A DNA stretch of 36,161 nt from Pseudomonas fontis (GCF_028656955.1 NZ_JAMDGY010000060.1:1-36161); one strand, 5' to 3'; positions 8,679 to 16,465 are shown, numbered from the stretch's first letter. A program made the numbers and translations. Notes: generated by a model not told the origin, from the sequence alone.

Positions 8679-9986
8679 TTACAGGATGCTCAGCGGGTAC
8701 TCGACGATCAGACGGGTGTCGGTGAAGTCGTTGTAGTTCGCAGCGTTCTCAACCGAGTTGGCACGGTTGATCGAGTGACGAACACGGAACGACAGATCCT
8801 TGGCCGGGCCTTCCTGCAGCACGTACTTGGCCTCGACGTTCCATTCGTGTTCCTTGCCTTCTTTGTTGCCGCCTTCGTCATCTCTCAGCTGAATGTTGTC
8901 GCCGGTGATGTAACGAGTCATGAAGCTCAGGCCTGGAACACCGTAGGACGCCATGTTCAGGTCGTAGCGACCCTGCCAGGAGCGCTCGTTCGGGCCGACG
9001 AAGTCGGAGATCTGTACGGAGTTGGCAAGGAATACCGTGCCGCCGCCGTCGATGCCGTAGTTGTAGCCGGTAGGGCCAGTGGAGCGCTGGTGGCCCAGGG
9101 TGAAGGTGTGTGCGCCCAGGGTGTAGGCAGCCGAAAGGCTCCACACTTTGTTGTCCAGGTCGCCGGCCAGCTTCTTGCCGTCGTCTTTGCTGCGGTAGGC
9201 GTTGAAGTCGAACACCAGACCTTGCTCGTCCGACAGAGGCAGTGCCCAGTTGACGTTGACGTATTGCTTCTTCCAGAAGTCTTCAACGTCGGAAGCGTGG
9301 ATCGCTGCGCTCAGGTTCTCGCTGAACTTGTAGCTGGCGCCGGCAATGTTGGCCGACTTCAGGGACTCGCCGCTTTGAGTCAGGCTGTCACGACCGGTCT
9401 GCACTTGGCTGTTCATCGCGGTGAAGCGACCAGCGCTCAGCTCCAGGCCTTCGATTTCGTTGCTGGTGATCAGGGTACCCGTGGCAACTTCCGGCAGGAT
9501 GCGGCTGTCGTCGGTAGCGAAGACCGGGCTGCTGGTCATCTGGTTACCGTACTTCAGTACGGTGTTGGACAGACGCAGCTTGATCGCGCCGCCCATTTCG
9601 GACTGGGTGTCTTCTGGACGACCTTCGCTGTTGGTGGCGAACTGGTCCGCACCACGGGTACGGCCACGGCCGCTGTCCAGCTTGGTGCTGCTCAAGGTAT
9701 GGGCGTCAACGCCGAAACCAACGGTGCCCTCAGTGAAGCCCGAGGAGAACAGCAGTCGGGTGCCGAGGCCGAACTCTTCGAAGTAGGAATTGCGCAGACC
9801 GGCTTTCGTGTTGTTGAAAGCTGCACCGTTGCGTGCATCACGGTTCATGTACAACGCACGGTTGAAGATTTTGAAGGTGCTGTCTTCAACAAAGCCTTTG
9901 GATTCGGATTGTTCGGATGCTATTGCCATCTGCGAGGTGCCGGCCGCTACGGCCAAGGCGATCATGCTCCACTTCATCACGCGCAT
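8679..9986 (-). CDS. oprD: OprD-family outer-membrane porin
   Basis: A 435-residue precursor with a clear signal peptide (MKWSMIALAVAAG core, Ala-rich cleavage site around residues 20-25) and the OprD start GFVEDSTFKIFNRALYMNRD. The rest alternates hydrophobic/polar residues as expected of an 18-strand barrel. It ends VEYPLSIL. These channels admit small substrates; P. aeruginosa OprD takes up basic amino acids and carbapenems. Position next to proS matches PA0958 (oprD). Many paralogues exist, so substrate is uncertain. An AGGAG Shine-Dalgarno at 9996-10001 supports the ATG at 9986. It has a long upstream region with an ArgR-like operator. Confidence 0.9.
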   Translation of the reverse strand: MRVMKWSMIALAVAAGTSQMAIASEQSESKGFVEDSTFKIFNRALYMNRDARNGAAFNNTKAGLRNSYFEEFGLGTRLLFSSGFTEGTVGFGVDAHTLSSTKLDSGRGRTRGADQFATNSEGRPEDTQSEMGGAIKLRLSNTVLKYGNQMTSSPVFATDDSRILPEVATGTLITSNEIEGLELSAGRFTAMNSQVQTGRDSLTQSGESLKSANIAGASYKFSENLSAAIHASDVEDFWKKQYVNVNWALPLSDEQGLVFDFNAYRSKDDGKKLAGDLDNKVWSLSAAYTLGAHTFTLGHQRSTGPTGYNYGIDGGGTVFLANSVQISDFVGPNERSWQGRYDLNMASYGVPGLSFMTRYITGDNIQLRDDEGGNKEGKEHEWNVEAKYVLQEGPAKDLSFRVRHSINRANSVENAANYNDFTDTRLIVEYPLSIL

Positions 9987-10785
9987 CGTGATTTGCTCCT
10001 TTGGTTTTTAGGAAGATTACTGCCATGCCCCGTTGGTTTTTTTATCGGAGTGGCTCTTTCTTGTTTGAGTCGGCGGAATGTATATCACGCTTACTCTTGT
10101 TGGCGATACTTGCGAAACGAACCTTTCAGTAACTTTACGGTCCCGTCGCAAACAGTTATGTCCCTGTCGCAAATCACGCCCCGAGCATAGCGGGTCGTAC
10201 AACTCCAGCGCTGTTTTAGATGGCATAAGGATAGGTAAAAAAACGCTAAGTCCTTGATGCCAAAACTCCCTGGTTACCCGTGCAGCTGTTGTTATTTGTC
10301 GCACACCACTTGCTTATGCAGGTGCCATGCCGACGTTGGCAGCTGAGAATGCAACAAGCGTGCTCAAACGCGGGTCAAAAAATGAAATTTTCACATTTCT
10401 TCGTTCGAAAGCCGGCGAACCCCCGAAAACACTGGGGGCTAAGATCCAAACGTTCGGGTGCAGTGCGTATGACGGAATAAGCCTATATCCGGACTTTGGA
10501 GTCAAAGCGTTACCGTTTTCAGGTTGCGGTGGGTAGTTTGCGGATACGGGTTGCGCCGAAGCGGGTCGTTCGGCGCTATTTTGGTGCGAAAAGTAGCGTT
10601 TGGTTACTTCTGTAGGAGGATGCCTACGATTCTTTGTGGGCATTTTCCGGCCTGGTGCTGCGCCAAATGGGGGCATCACCCCATTTTCCGGGTGTCTGGC
10701 GGTGTCGGCCGCTGCTGATCAGGGTATCCTGCGTGCCTGGCTCGCCCTTGGTGAGTATCAATCGATGGTGTGAGGAGAATGCCCA
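9987..10785. other. About 800-base region without a convincing gene, with several hairpins
   Basis: Between the oprD start and the HIT gene. Short open frames exist on both strands (up to 121 codons) but none has a recognisable domain together with a ribosome site. Structure seen: two TGTCGC-type repeats at 10144-10170; CCCCC/GGGGG arms at about 10430-10438; CTTTG-GAGT-CAAAG at about 10495-10508; GCGCCGAA/TTCGGCGC followed by TATTTT at about 10553-10580 (terminator-like on plus); GTAGG/CCTAC at about 10612-10627; and AAATGGGG/CCCCATTT at about 10665-10686. This could hold an sRNA or a long oprD leader. No known RNA family was recognised. Confidence 0.5.
10144..10170 (+). promoter_or_regulatory. 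Possible ArgR operator upstream of oprD
   Basis: CGTCGC (10144-10149) and TGTCGC (10165-10170) recur with a spacing of exactly 21 bases, both followed by AAA. The reported Pseudomonas ArgR half-site is TGTCGC-N8-AA-N5, a 21-base unit used in tandem. The AA position is only partly matched (AT, CC). The site is about 160-185 bases upstream of the oprD ATG. P. aeruginosa oprD is reported to be induced by arginine through ArgR. The assignment is inference. Confidence 0.5.
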
Positions 10786-11217
10786 GTGTTTGCTTTGGAT
10801 CAACGCCTTGAACAGGACACTTATCCGTTAGGGGACTTTCCCCTGTGTCGTTTGTTGCTGAGCAAGGATGCCAACTATCCCTGGTTCATTCTTGTCCCGC
10901 GCCGCGCGGATATCAGTGAAGTGTTTCAACTTGATGACACTGATCAGTTGCAGCTGTGGAAAGAAACTTCGGCCCTGGCTGAAGTGCTCAAGCGCAGTTT
11001 TGCGGCGGACAAGATGAATGTCGCGACCTTGGGTAATGTGGTCAGTCAGCTGCATATGCATGTGATTGTTCGGCGCAAGGATGATGTTGCATGGCCGGCG
11101 CCGGTGTGGGGTAATAAGCCTGCTATCGAATATTCGGCTGAGCAAATAGCAGTGATTCGCAATACCGTCGAGTCGGTGTTGGGTAATGAGTTCAAGCCTG
11201 TGGGGCGTGAGCAATGA
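10786..11217 (+). CDS. HIT-family (histidine triad) protein
   Basis: A 143-residue protein of the HIT superfamily, which hydrolyse or transfer nucleotidyl groups. The motif region reads QLHMHVIVRR at residues 88-97. Compared with the usual H-x-H-x-H triad, the first His is Gln88 while His90 and His92 remain, a variant I associate with this proteobacterial subgroup. The start is GTG at 10786, preceded by GAGGAGA at about 10772-10778. The stop overlaps the slyX start (ATGA at 11214-11217), so the two are co-translated. The substrate is unknown. Confidence 0.88.
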   Translation: MFALDQRLEQDTYPLGDFPLCRLLLSKDANYPWFILVPRRADISEVFQLDDTDQLQLWKETSALAEVLKRSFAADKMNVATLGNVVSQLHMHVIVRRKDDVAWPAPVWGNKPAIEYSAEQIAVIRNTVESVLGNEFKPVGREQ

Positions 11218-11420
11218 ATCTTGAAGACCGCGTCACTGAACTGGAAACACGCCTGGTATTCCAGGATGACACGATTCAGGCGCTGAACGATGTGCTGGTC
11301 AAACAGCAACAGCAGGTAGAACGCCTGCAGTTGCAAATGTCAGCTTTGCTCAAGCGCTATGAAGAGATGGTCGGGCAGTTCGGTGCCAGTGAAGAAGAAG
11401 CGCCACCGCCGCACTATTAA
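11214..11420 (+). CDS. slyX: SlyX-family small coiled-coil protein
   Basis: A 68-residue protein with the SlyX pattern: N-terminal LEDRVTELETRLVFQDDTI, a continuous heptad-rich coiled coil across about residues 2-50, and a short proline-rich tail ending PPPHY. The function of SlyX is not established. It overlaps the HIT gene by four bases and is followed 10 bases later by a strong terminator, so it ends the two-gene operon. Confidence 0.93.
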   Translation: MNLEDRVTELETRLVFQDDTIQALNDVLVKQQQQVERLQLQMSALLKRYEEMVGQFGASEEEAPPPHY

Positions 11421-11429
11421 TAGAAGCGT

Positions 11430-11470
11430 AAAAAAACCGCGACAGGCAGTGATGCCGTCGCGGTTTTTTT
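11430..11470. terminator. Bidirectional terminator between slyX and the cold-shock gene
   Basis: AAAAAAACCGCGAC (11430-11443) pairs with GTCGCGGTTTTTTT (11457-11470). Convergent genes on both sides (slyX plus, cold-shock protein minus) can share it. Confidence 0.92.
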
Positions 11471-11479
11471 ATGCGTGGA

Positions 11480-12070
11480 TCAGCGGCGAGGCGCAGCGAT
11501 CACGTCTTCGGCTTGCAGGCCCTTGTCGCGATTCATGACCGAGAACTCGACGCGCTGGCCTTCGACCAGTACCCGGTGGCCTTCACCACGGATGGCACGA
11601 AAGTGCACGAAGATGTCGTCACCGGAGTCGCGGGAGATGAAGCCGAACCCTTTGGAGGTGTTGAACCACTTCACGGTACCGGTATCGCGGTTGCTCATGT
11701 CGTAGGTCGGTGCGGCGTTGCTGCGTGCCCGTACTGGTCTGCTGAAGGCGGCAGCCAGGTGCAGCAGGGTGGCGAGCAGGGCGCAGGCCAGGGCGGGCAG
11801 GGTGCCCAGTTCCGGGCGGGCCAGCAGGGTCACGGCTTGCAGTGCAACCGCGATGACCAGCAGGGCGTTTGCGCCGATTTGCAGGTATTGGCGCAGGCCT
11901 TTGTAGTACAGCGGCACAACGGGGGCCAGGATCAGGTTGAGCAGGCCGAACAGTGCCAGGTAAATGGCATCCGGTTGCTGCAGGAAGGGAACCTCGGCGG
12001 TTCTCAGGCTCGGGAGGACGCAAAGCAGCAAGGCTGCCACGCCCGTTAACAAGTGGACGATCTTGAACAT
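11480..12070 (-). CDS. Membrane protein with C-terminal cold-shock domain
   Basis: A 196-residue fusion. The N-terminal part (about residues 1-110) has four hydrophobic segments (about 3-20, 33-53, 60-80, 88-106). The C-terminal part (about 125-193) is a complete cold-shock domain with RNP1 (KGFGFI) and RNP2 (IFVHF), preceded by GTVKWFN. Cold-shock domains bind single-stranded RNA/DNA, so this would tether nucleic-acid binding to the inner membrane. The gene corresponds in position to PA0961. I chose the ATG at 12070; a GTG at 12085 would add five residues but has no Shine-Dalgarno. It is divergent from dps. Confidence 0.88.
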   Translation of the reverse strand: MFKIVHLLTGVAALLLCVLPSLRTAEVPFLQQPDAIYLALFGLLNLILAPVVPLYYKGLRQYLQIGANALLVIAVALQAVTLLARPELGTLPALACALLATLLHLAAAFSRPVRARSNAAPTYDMSNRDTGTVKWFNTSKGFGFISRDSGDDIFVHFRAIRGEGHRVLVEGQRVEFSVMNRDKGLQAEDVIAAPRR

Positions 12071-12381
12071 GGTGGTTTGACTCACATTTTATTTGAGCGG
12101 ATCACGGGAAGAGCTGAGCCCACGGCGCACGGATACACAAAAAGCACAAAAGCGTGGGGGAATCAGCCTATGCGTCATTGCCCTGAAATAAATTGGCAAT
12201 GCCGACACACTGTCTATTTAACCGCAAAGGCCGGGGTATCTCAAATCAGCCCGTCGCCCGGTCGGCAGGGTGCTGCGCTGTGTCGCAGGCAGCGCCGGGC
12301 AGCAAGGCTGCAGCAGGCGCCAACTCTTGCTACAGTGGACGGGTCTGACATGTTGAACAAACATCATAGGAAGGACTGTAT
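12071..12381. other. Divergent intergenic region, cold-shock gene / dps
   Basis: About 310 bases with no gene. It contains a perfect inverted repeat CATTGCC-N12-GGCAATG (12176-12182 and 12195-12201), suitable for a dimeric regulator or a hairpin. A CTACAGT element near 12330 resembles a sigma-S/sigma-70 -10 for dps without a clear -35. No OxyR-like tetranucleotide spacing was recognised. Confidence 0.5.
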
Positions 12382-12849
12382 ATGGCAATTGATATCGGTA
12401 TCAGCGAAGATGATCGCAAGTCCATTGCCGATGGCTTGTCGAATTTGCTCGCGGATACCTATGTTCTGTATCTGAAGACCCATAACTTTCACTGGAACGT
12501 CACCGGCCCGATGTTCCGCACCCTGCACCTGATGTTCGAAGAGCAATACAACGAATTGGCCCTGGCGGTGGATTCGATTGCCGAGCGTATTCGCGCGCTG
12601 GGCTTTCCGGCACCTGGAACTTATGCCGAGTACGCCAGGCGTTCCTCGATCAAGGAAACCGAAGGCGTGCCGTCTGCCGAGGCGATGATCCAGTTGCTGG
12701 TCGAGGGCCAGGAAGCGGTCACGCGTACCGCACGCAGCCTGTTCCCGCTGCTCGACAAGGTCAGCGACGAGCCGACCGCCGACTTGCTCACCCAGCGCAT
12801 GCAAGTACATGAAAAGACCGCGTGGATGCTGCGCTCGCTGCTGAGCTGA
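12382..12849 (+). CDS. dps: Dps-family ferritin-like stress protein
   Basis: A 155-residue mini-ferritin that forms dodecamers, oxidises Fe(II) with peroxide and protects DNA. The ferroxidase ligands are at the Dps spacing: His37, His49, Glu53 on one subunit, Asp64 and Glu68 on the other (within HNFHWNVTG and AVDSIAERI). The N-terminus is short and has few lysines, so direct DNA binding through an N-terminal tail is doubtful. GGAAGGA precedes the ATG. It stands alone between a divergent cold-shock gene and a terminator. The orthologue in P. aeruginosa is PA0962. Confidence 0.95.
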   Translation: MAIDIGISEDDRKSIADGLSNLLADTYVLYLKTHNFHWNVTGPMFRTLHLMFEEQYNELALAVDSIAERIRALGFPAPGTYAEYARRSSIKETEGVPSAEAMIQLLVEGQEAVTRTARSLFPLLDKVSDEPTADLLTQRMQVHEKTAWMLRSLLS

Positions 12850-12868
12850 TTTCCCCACGTGACAACAT

Positions 12869-12903
12869 AAGCCGGGTGCCGAAAGGCCCCCGGCTTTGTT
12901 GTT
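12869..12903 (+). terminator. Terminator after dps
   Basis: AAGCCGGG (12869-12876) pairs with CCCGGCTT (12889-12896), with further pairing inside around a GAAA loop, followed by TTGTTGTTT. Confidence 0.8.
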
Positions 12904-13082
12904 TCAAGCGCAATGGAAAGTGTTCTCGGCGTTTTTAAAATCCCGTTCTTTTTGCGCTATTCCTACAACTTCCATGCCGGCCGTCTGCTGGTGACGGCAG
13001 GCGGATCAGCGCTTTAGTGGCAGGTACTTGTACAGCACAGCGGATGTGTTGGTGTTCCGGTCAGTCAAAGCGTGGTGAAGCT

Positions 13083-13412
13083 ATGCCTCAGTTAGGGAAT
13101 CGATGGGCCCGGGTCGCGGGTGAACCTCAACGGACGGCAATTGATCCGTTTGAGGCCGACTTCGACATGGGGCTTGCCCACCCCTTGTCTCGTTCGGTGC
13201 GGCTCAACGGCTTTGCAACCTGCTTGCGTCTGGAAGCGGTGTACTGGAAGATCCTTGAACGCATCGCCTTGGCGAACCAATGCACGGTCAATGCCGTGCT
13301 GTCGCATGTCGACCGCCAGGTGCACCTGCGTCACGGCGGGGTGAAGAACTTCAGCGGCCTGGTGCGGGTGATCTGCGTGGTTTATCTGCTTGAGCGCGGG
13401 GCGACGGTCTAG
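13083..13412 (+). CDS. Small ribbon-helix-helix domain protein (RHH_4-like)
   Basis: A 109-residue protein. The region from about residue 35 (SRSVRLNGFATCLRLEAVYW) to the end has the pattern of the single-domain ribbon-helix-helix family with a strand (SVRL, TCLRLE), then two helices (WKILERIALANQ, TVNAVLSHVDRQV), and a C-terminal helix with NFSGLVRVICVVYLL. Such proteins are presumed DNA-binding regulators, but no target is known. I chose the ATG at 13083; the ribosome site (GGTGA) is weak, and an upstream in-frame extension to 13017 has no family support. It lies between dps and fmdB without an obvious partner toxin. Confidence 0.75.
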   Translation: MPQLGNRWARVAGEPQRTAIDPFEADFDMGLAHPLSRSVRLNGFATCLRLEAVYWKILERIALANQCTVNAVLSHVDRQVHLRHGGVKNFSGLVRVICVVYLLERGATV

Positions 13413-13438
13413 ACTGTTCGGCGGATGGGTGGCGTTGC

Positions 13439-13471
13439 CGGGCTGCACAGCCCCGGTGAACCATATATAAT
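13439..13471 (+). promoter_or_regulatory. Likely promoter of the fmdB-aspS-yebC cluster
   Basis: A perfect -10 TATAAT at 13466-13471. The -35 region is poor (CTGCAC at about 13443-13448, 17-base spacing). A GC palindrome GGGCTG-CA-CAGCCC (13440-13453) covers the -35 position and could be an operator or simply a structural element. Confidence 0.5.
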
Positions 13472-13523
13472 CCCGCTTTTTGCTGCGTGGCGCGGTCCGC
13501 GCAGAGATCGACGAGATACCTTC

Positions 13524-13745
13524 ATGCCCCTGTATGACTATCAATGCGCTTCCTGCAATCACCAGATGGAAGTCCTCCAGAAGATGAGTGCGGCGCCGCT
13601 GACGGACTGCCCGGCCTGCCAGGCGCCGGCACTGAATAAGGTCCTGTCGGCCCCGGGCTTTCGCCTGAGTGGCAATGGCTGGTATGAAACCGACTTCAAA
13701 ACCGGCACGAAAAAGAATCTTGCAGGCGGCGACAAGGCCGACTGA
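13524..13745 (+). CDS. FmdB-family zinc-ribbon protein
   Basis: A 73-residue protein starting MPLYDYQC, with two CxxC pairs (Cys8/Cys11 and Cys29/Cys32) forming a small zinc ribbon and a basic C-terminal tail. FmdB proteins have been proposed as regulators but the role is not established. The upstream open frame to 13425 is not translated in relatives and the ATG at 13524 fits the family start exactly. It precedes aspS by 95 bases, a gene order common in proteobacteria, so the two are probably cotranscribed. Confidence 0.9.
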   Translation: MPLYDYQCASCNHQMEVLQKMSAAPLTDCPACQAPALNKVLSAPGFRLSGNGWYETDFKTGTKKNLAGGDKAD

Positions 13746-13840
13746 GTTGAACTGAACCGTCAGGGTCCTGCACACTGGACCCTTTGGGCCGTCAAGGCCT
13801 TGACCGAACATCCGAATAGACGAGAAGCGAAACCACCATC

Positions 13841-15616
13841 ATGATGCGCAGCCACTATTGCGGCCAACTGAACGAGAGCCTGGAAGGTCAGGAAATTACC
13901 CTTTGCGGCTGGGTCCACCGTCGTCGCGACCACGGCGGGGTGATCTTCCTCGACATCCGTGACCGCGAAGGCATGGCTCAGGTCGTTTTCGACCCGGATC
14001 GCGCCGACAGCTTCGCTGCGGCTGACCGTGTGCGCAGCGAGTATGTGGTCAAGCTCACTGGCAAGGTGCGTCCTCGTCCGGCCGGTGCGGTCAACCCGAA
14101 CATGGCCTCTGGTGCCATCGAAGTGCTGGGCTACGAGCTCGAAGTGCTGAACGAAGCGGAAACCCCGCCGTTCCCACTCAACGAATACTCGGACGTGGGT
14201 GAAGAAACCCGCCTGCGCTATCGCTTCATCGACCTGCGTCGTCCAGAAATGGCCGAGAAGCTGCGTCTGCGTTCGCGCATCACCACCAGCATCCGGCGCT
14301 TCCTCGACGAAAACGGCTTCCTCGACGTCGAAACGCCGATCCTGACCCGTGCTACCCCAGAAGGTGCGCGTGACTATCTGGTGCCGAGCCGTACCCACGC
14401 CGGTAGCTTCTTCGCCCTGCCGCAATCGCCTCAGCTGTTCAAGCAGCTGCTGATGGTGGCTGGCTTCGACCGCTACTACCAGATCGCCAAGTGCTTCCGT
14501 GACGAAGACCTGCGCGCTGACCGTCAGCCAGAGTTCACCCAGATCGACATCGAGACCAGCTTCCTGGACGAGTCCGATATCATGGGCCTGACCGAAAGCA
14601 TGATCCGCAAGCTGTTCAAGGAAGTCCTGGACCTGGAGTTCGGTGAATTCCCGCACATGACCTTCGAAGAAGCCATGCGCCGCTACGGTTCCGACAAGCC
14701 AGACCTGCGCAACCCGCTGGAACTGGTCGACGTTGCCGATCAACTCAAAGACGTCGAGTTCAAGGTCTTCAGCGGTCCGGCCAACGATCCGAAGAGCCGC
14801 GTAGCAGCCCTGCGCGTCCCTGGTGGCGCGAGCATGCCGCGCAGCCGCATCGACGAGTACACCAAGTTCGTCGGCATCTACGGTGCCAAGGGCCTGGCCT
14901 ACATCAAGGTCAACGAGCGCGCCAAAGGCGTCGAAGGCCTGCAGTCGCCAATCGTCAAGAACATCCCTGAGGCCAACCTGAACGTGATCCTTGATCGCGT
15001 CGGTGCGGTCGATGGCGACATCGTGTTCTTCGGCGCCGACAAGGCGAAGATCGTCAGCGAAGCCCTGGGCGCCCTGCGCATCAAGGTCGGCAACGACTTC
15101 AGCCTGCACACCTGCGAATGGGCGCCAATGTGGGTCGTCGACTTCCCGATGTTCGACGAGAACGACGACGGCAGCTTCAGCGCCTTGCACCACCCGTTCA
15201 CTGCACCGAAGTGCAGCCCGGAGGAGCTTGAGGCCAACCCTGCCACTGCCCTGTCGCGCGCTTACGACATGGTCCTGAACGGCACCGAGCTGGGTGGCGG
15301 TTCGATCCGTATCCACCGTAAAGAGATGCAACAGGCGGTGTTCCGTCTGCTGGGCATCGAAGCGGCAGAACAGGAAGAGAAGTTCGGCTTCCTGCTCGAC
15401 GCGCTGAAGTTCGGTGCACCGCCGCACGGTGGCCTGGCCTTCGGTCTGGACCGCCTGGTCATGCTGATGACCGGTGCCCAGTCGATTCGTGAAGTGATTG
15501 CCTTCCCGAAAACCCAGAGCGCCGCGTGCGTCATGACCCAGGCACCTGGCCTGGTCGACGCCAAGGCCTTGCGCGAACTGCACATTCGCCTGCGCGAAAC
15601 GCAGAAAGCAGAATAA
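13841..15616 (+). CDS. aspS: Aspartyl-tRNA synthetase, probably non-discriminating (Asp/Asn)
   Basis: Class II synthetase of 591 residues: N-terminal OB-fold anticodon-binding domain (about 1-110), catalytic core with the GAD insertion (about 285-420) and motif 3 (GLAFGLDRLVML). His31 (in RRRDHGG) and Gly82 (in RPAGAV) are present; these are the positions I recall as marking the non-discriminating enzyme of P. aeruginosa, which charges both tRNA-Asp and tRNA-Asn, the latter then amidated by GatCAB. Two consecutive ATGs occur (13841, 13844); the first is used. It is followed by a UUCG-capped hairpin and yebC. Confidence 0.96.
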   Translation: MMRSHYCGQLNESLEGQEITLCGWVHRRRDHGGVIFLDIRDREGMAQVVFDPDRADSFAAADRVRSEYVVKLTGKVRPRPAGAVNPNMASGAIEVLGYELEVLNEAETPPFPLNEYSDVGEETRLRYRFIDLRRPEMAEKLRLRSRITTSIRRFLDENGFLDVETPILTRATPEGARDYLVPSRTHAGSFFALPQSPQLFKQLLMVAGFDRYYQIAKCFRDEDLRADRQPEFTQIDIETSFLDESDIMGLTESMIRKLFKEVLDLEFGEFPHMTFEEAMRRYGSDKPDLRNPLELVDVADQLKDVEFKVFSGPANDPKSRVAALRVPGGASMPRSRIDEYTKFVGIYGAKGLAYIKVNERAKGVEGLQSPIVKNIPEANLNVILDRVGAVDGDIVFFGADKAKIVSEALGALRIKVGNDFSLHTCEWAPMWVVDFPMFDENDDGSFSALHHPFTAPKCSPEELEANPATALSRAYDMVLNGTELGGGSIRIHRKEMQQAVFRLLGIEAAEQEEKFGFLLDALKFGAPPHGGLAFGLDRLVMLMTGAQSIREVIAFPKTQSAACVMTQAPGLVDAKALRELHIRLRETQKAE

Positions 15617-15627
15617 GGCAGCCAGGG

Positions 15628-15645
15628 GCGCATCTTCGGATGCGC
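15628..15645 (+). terminator. UUCG-capped hairpin between aspS and yebC
   Basis: GCGCATC (15628-15634), a TTCG loop and GATGCGC (15639-15645). No proper T-run follows (TCTTGCGTT), so it may be a weak terminator, a processing site or a stabiliser. Confidence 0.5.
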
Positions 15646-15718
15646 TCTTGCGTTAAGCCGGCAGGAACCTGCCCCGGGCAGGTAAGTACGTGATTCAAGC
15701 AGAATTCGGAGTTGTGTT

Positions 15719-16465
15719 ATGGCGGGTCATTCCAAGTGGGCGAACATCAAGCACCGCAAAGAGCGCCAGGATGCCAAGAGAGGCAAGATCTTCACCAAGT
15801 GGATTCGTGAGCTGACCGTCGCCGCCAAGCAGGGCGGTGGTGATCCTAGCTCCAACCCACGTCTGCGCCTGGCACTGGACAAGGCTTTGGCTGCCAACAT
15901 GAGCCGCGACATCATCGACCGGGCTGTCGCTCGCGGTGCTGGCGCAACCGAGGCGGACAACGTCGAGGAGCTCAGCTACGAGGGCTACGGTCCGGGTGGT
16001 GTGGCGATCATGGTCGAGGCCATGACCGACAACCGCAACCGTACCGCGGCAGCCGTTCGCCATGCGTTCAGCAAATGCGGCGGCAACCTCGGCACCGACG
16101 GCTCGGTTGCCTACCTGTTCGAGCGCAAGGGGCAGATCAACTTTGCCCCGGGTGTCGACGAGGACGCCTTGATGGAGGCGGCCATGGAGGCCGATGCCGA
16201 TGATGTGGTCAGCAACGAAGATGGCTCGTTTGACGTGTTCACCTCCTTCTCCAGCTTCTATGCCGTGCGCAATGCGCTGGAAGAGGCGGGCTTCAAGGCG
16301 GCAGATGCCGAAATCGTCATGCAACCGACCACCAGTGCCGAACTGGACCTGGACGGCGCGCAGAAGGTGCTCAAGCTGATCGATATGCTTGAAGACCTGG
16401 ACGATGTACAAAACGTCTACTCCAACGCGGAAATTCCTGACGAAGTCATGGAAAATCTCGGCTAA
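15719..16465 (+). CDS. yebC: YebC/TACO1-family protein
   Basis: A 248-residue protein with the family start MAGHSKWANIKHRK and the conserved RLALDKALAANMSRDIIDRAV and GGNLGTDGSVAYLFERKG stretches. Family members act as translation factors easing ribosome stalling and have also been reported as transcription regulators (PmpR in P. aeruginosa, which carries more than one paralogue). GGAG lies 8 bases before the ATG. It sits 102 bases after aspS and 117 before ruvC, the usual Pseudomonas order. Confidence 0.95.
   Translation: MAGHSKWANIKHRKERQDAKRGKIFTKWIRELTVAAKQGGGDPSSNPRLRLALDKALAANMSRDIIDRAVARGAGATEADNVEELSYEGYGPGGVAIMVEAMTDNRNRTAAAVRHAFSKCGGNLGTDGSVAYLFERKGQINFAPGVDEDALMEAAMEADADDVVSNEDGSFDVFTSFSSFYAVRNALEEAGFKAADAEIVMQPTTSAELDLDGAQKVLKLIDMLEDLDDVQNVYSNAEIPDEVMENLG

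Noticed and set aside
8607..10190. 527-codon open frame antisense to oprD
   Set aside because: Shadow of the porin gene.
10314..10679. 121-codon minus-strand frame in the oprD upstream region
   Set aside because: No Shine-Dalgarno, no recognisable domain, and hairpins run across it.
13083..13412. Antitoxin of a toxin-antitoxin pair (ribbon-helix-helix protein)
   Set aside because: No adjacent toxin-like gene; the neighbours are dps and fmdB.
13760..15583. 607-codon open frame antisense to aspS
   Set aside because: It mirrors aspS almost exactly; high-GC codon use leaves the opposite strand open. Composition is Gln/Val/Asp-rich with no domain pattern.
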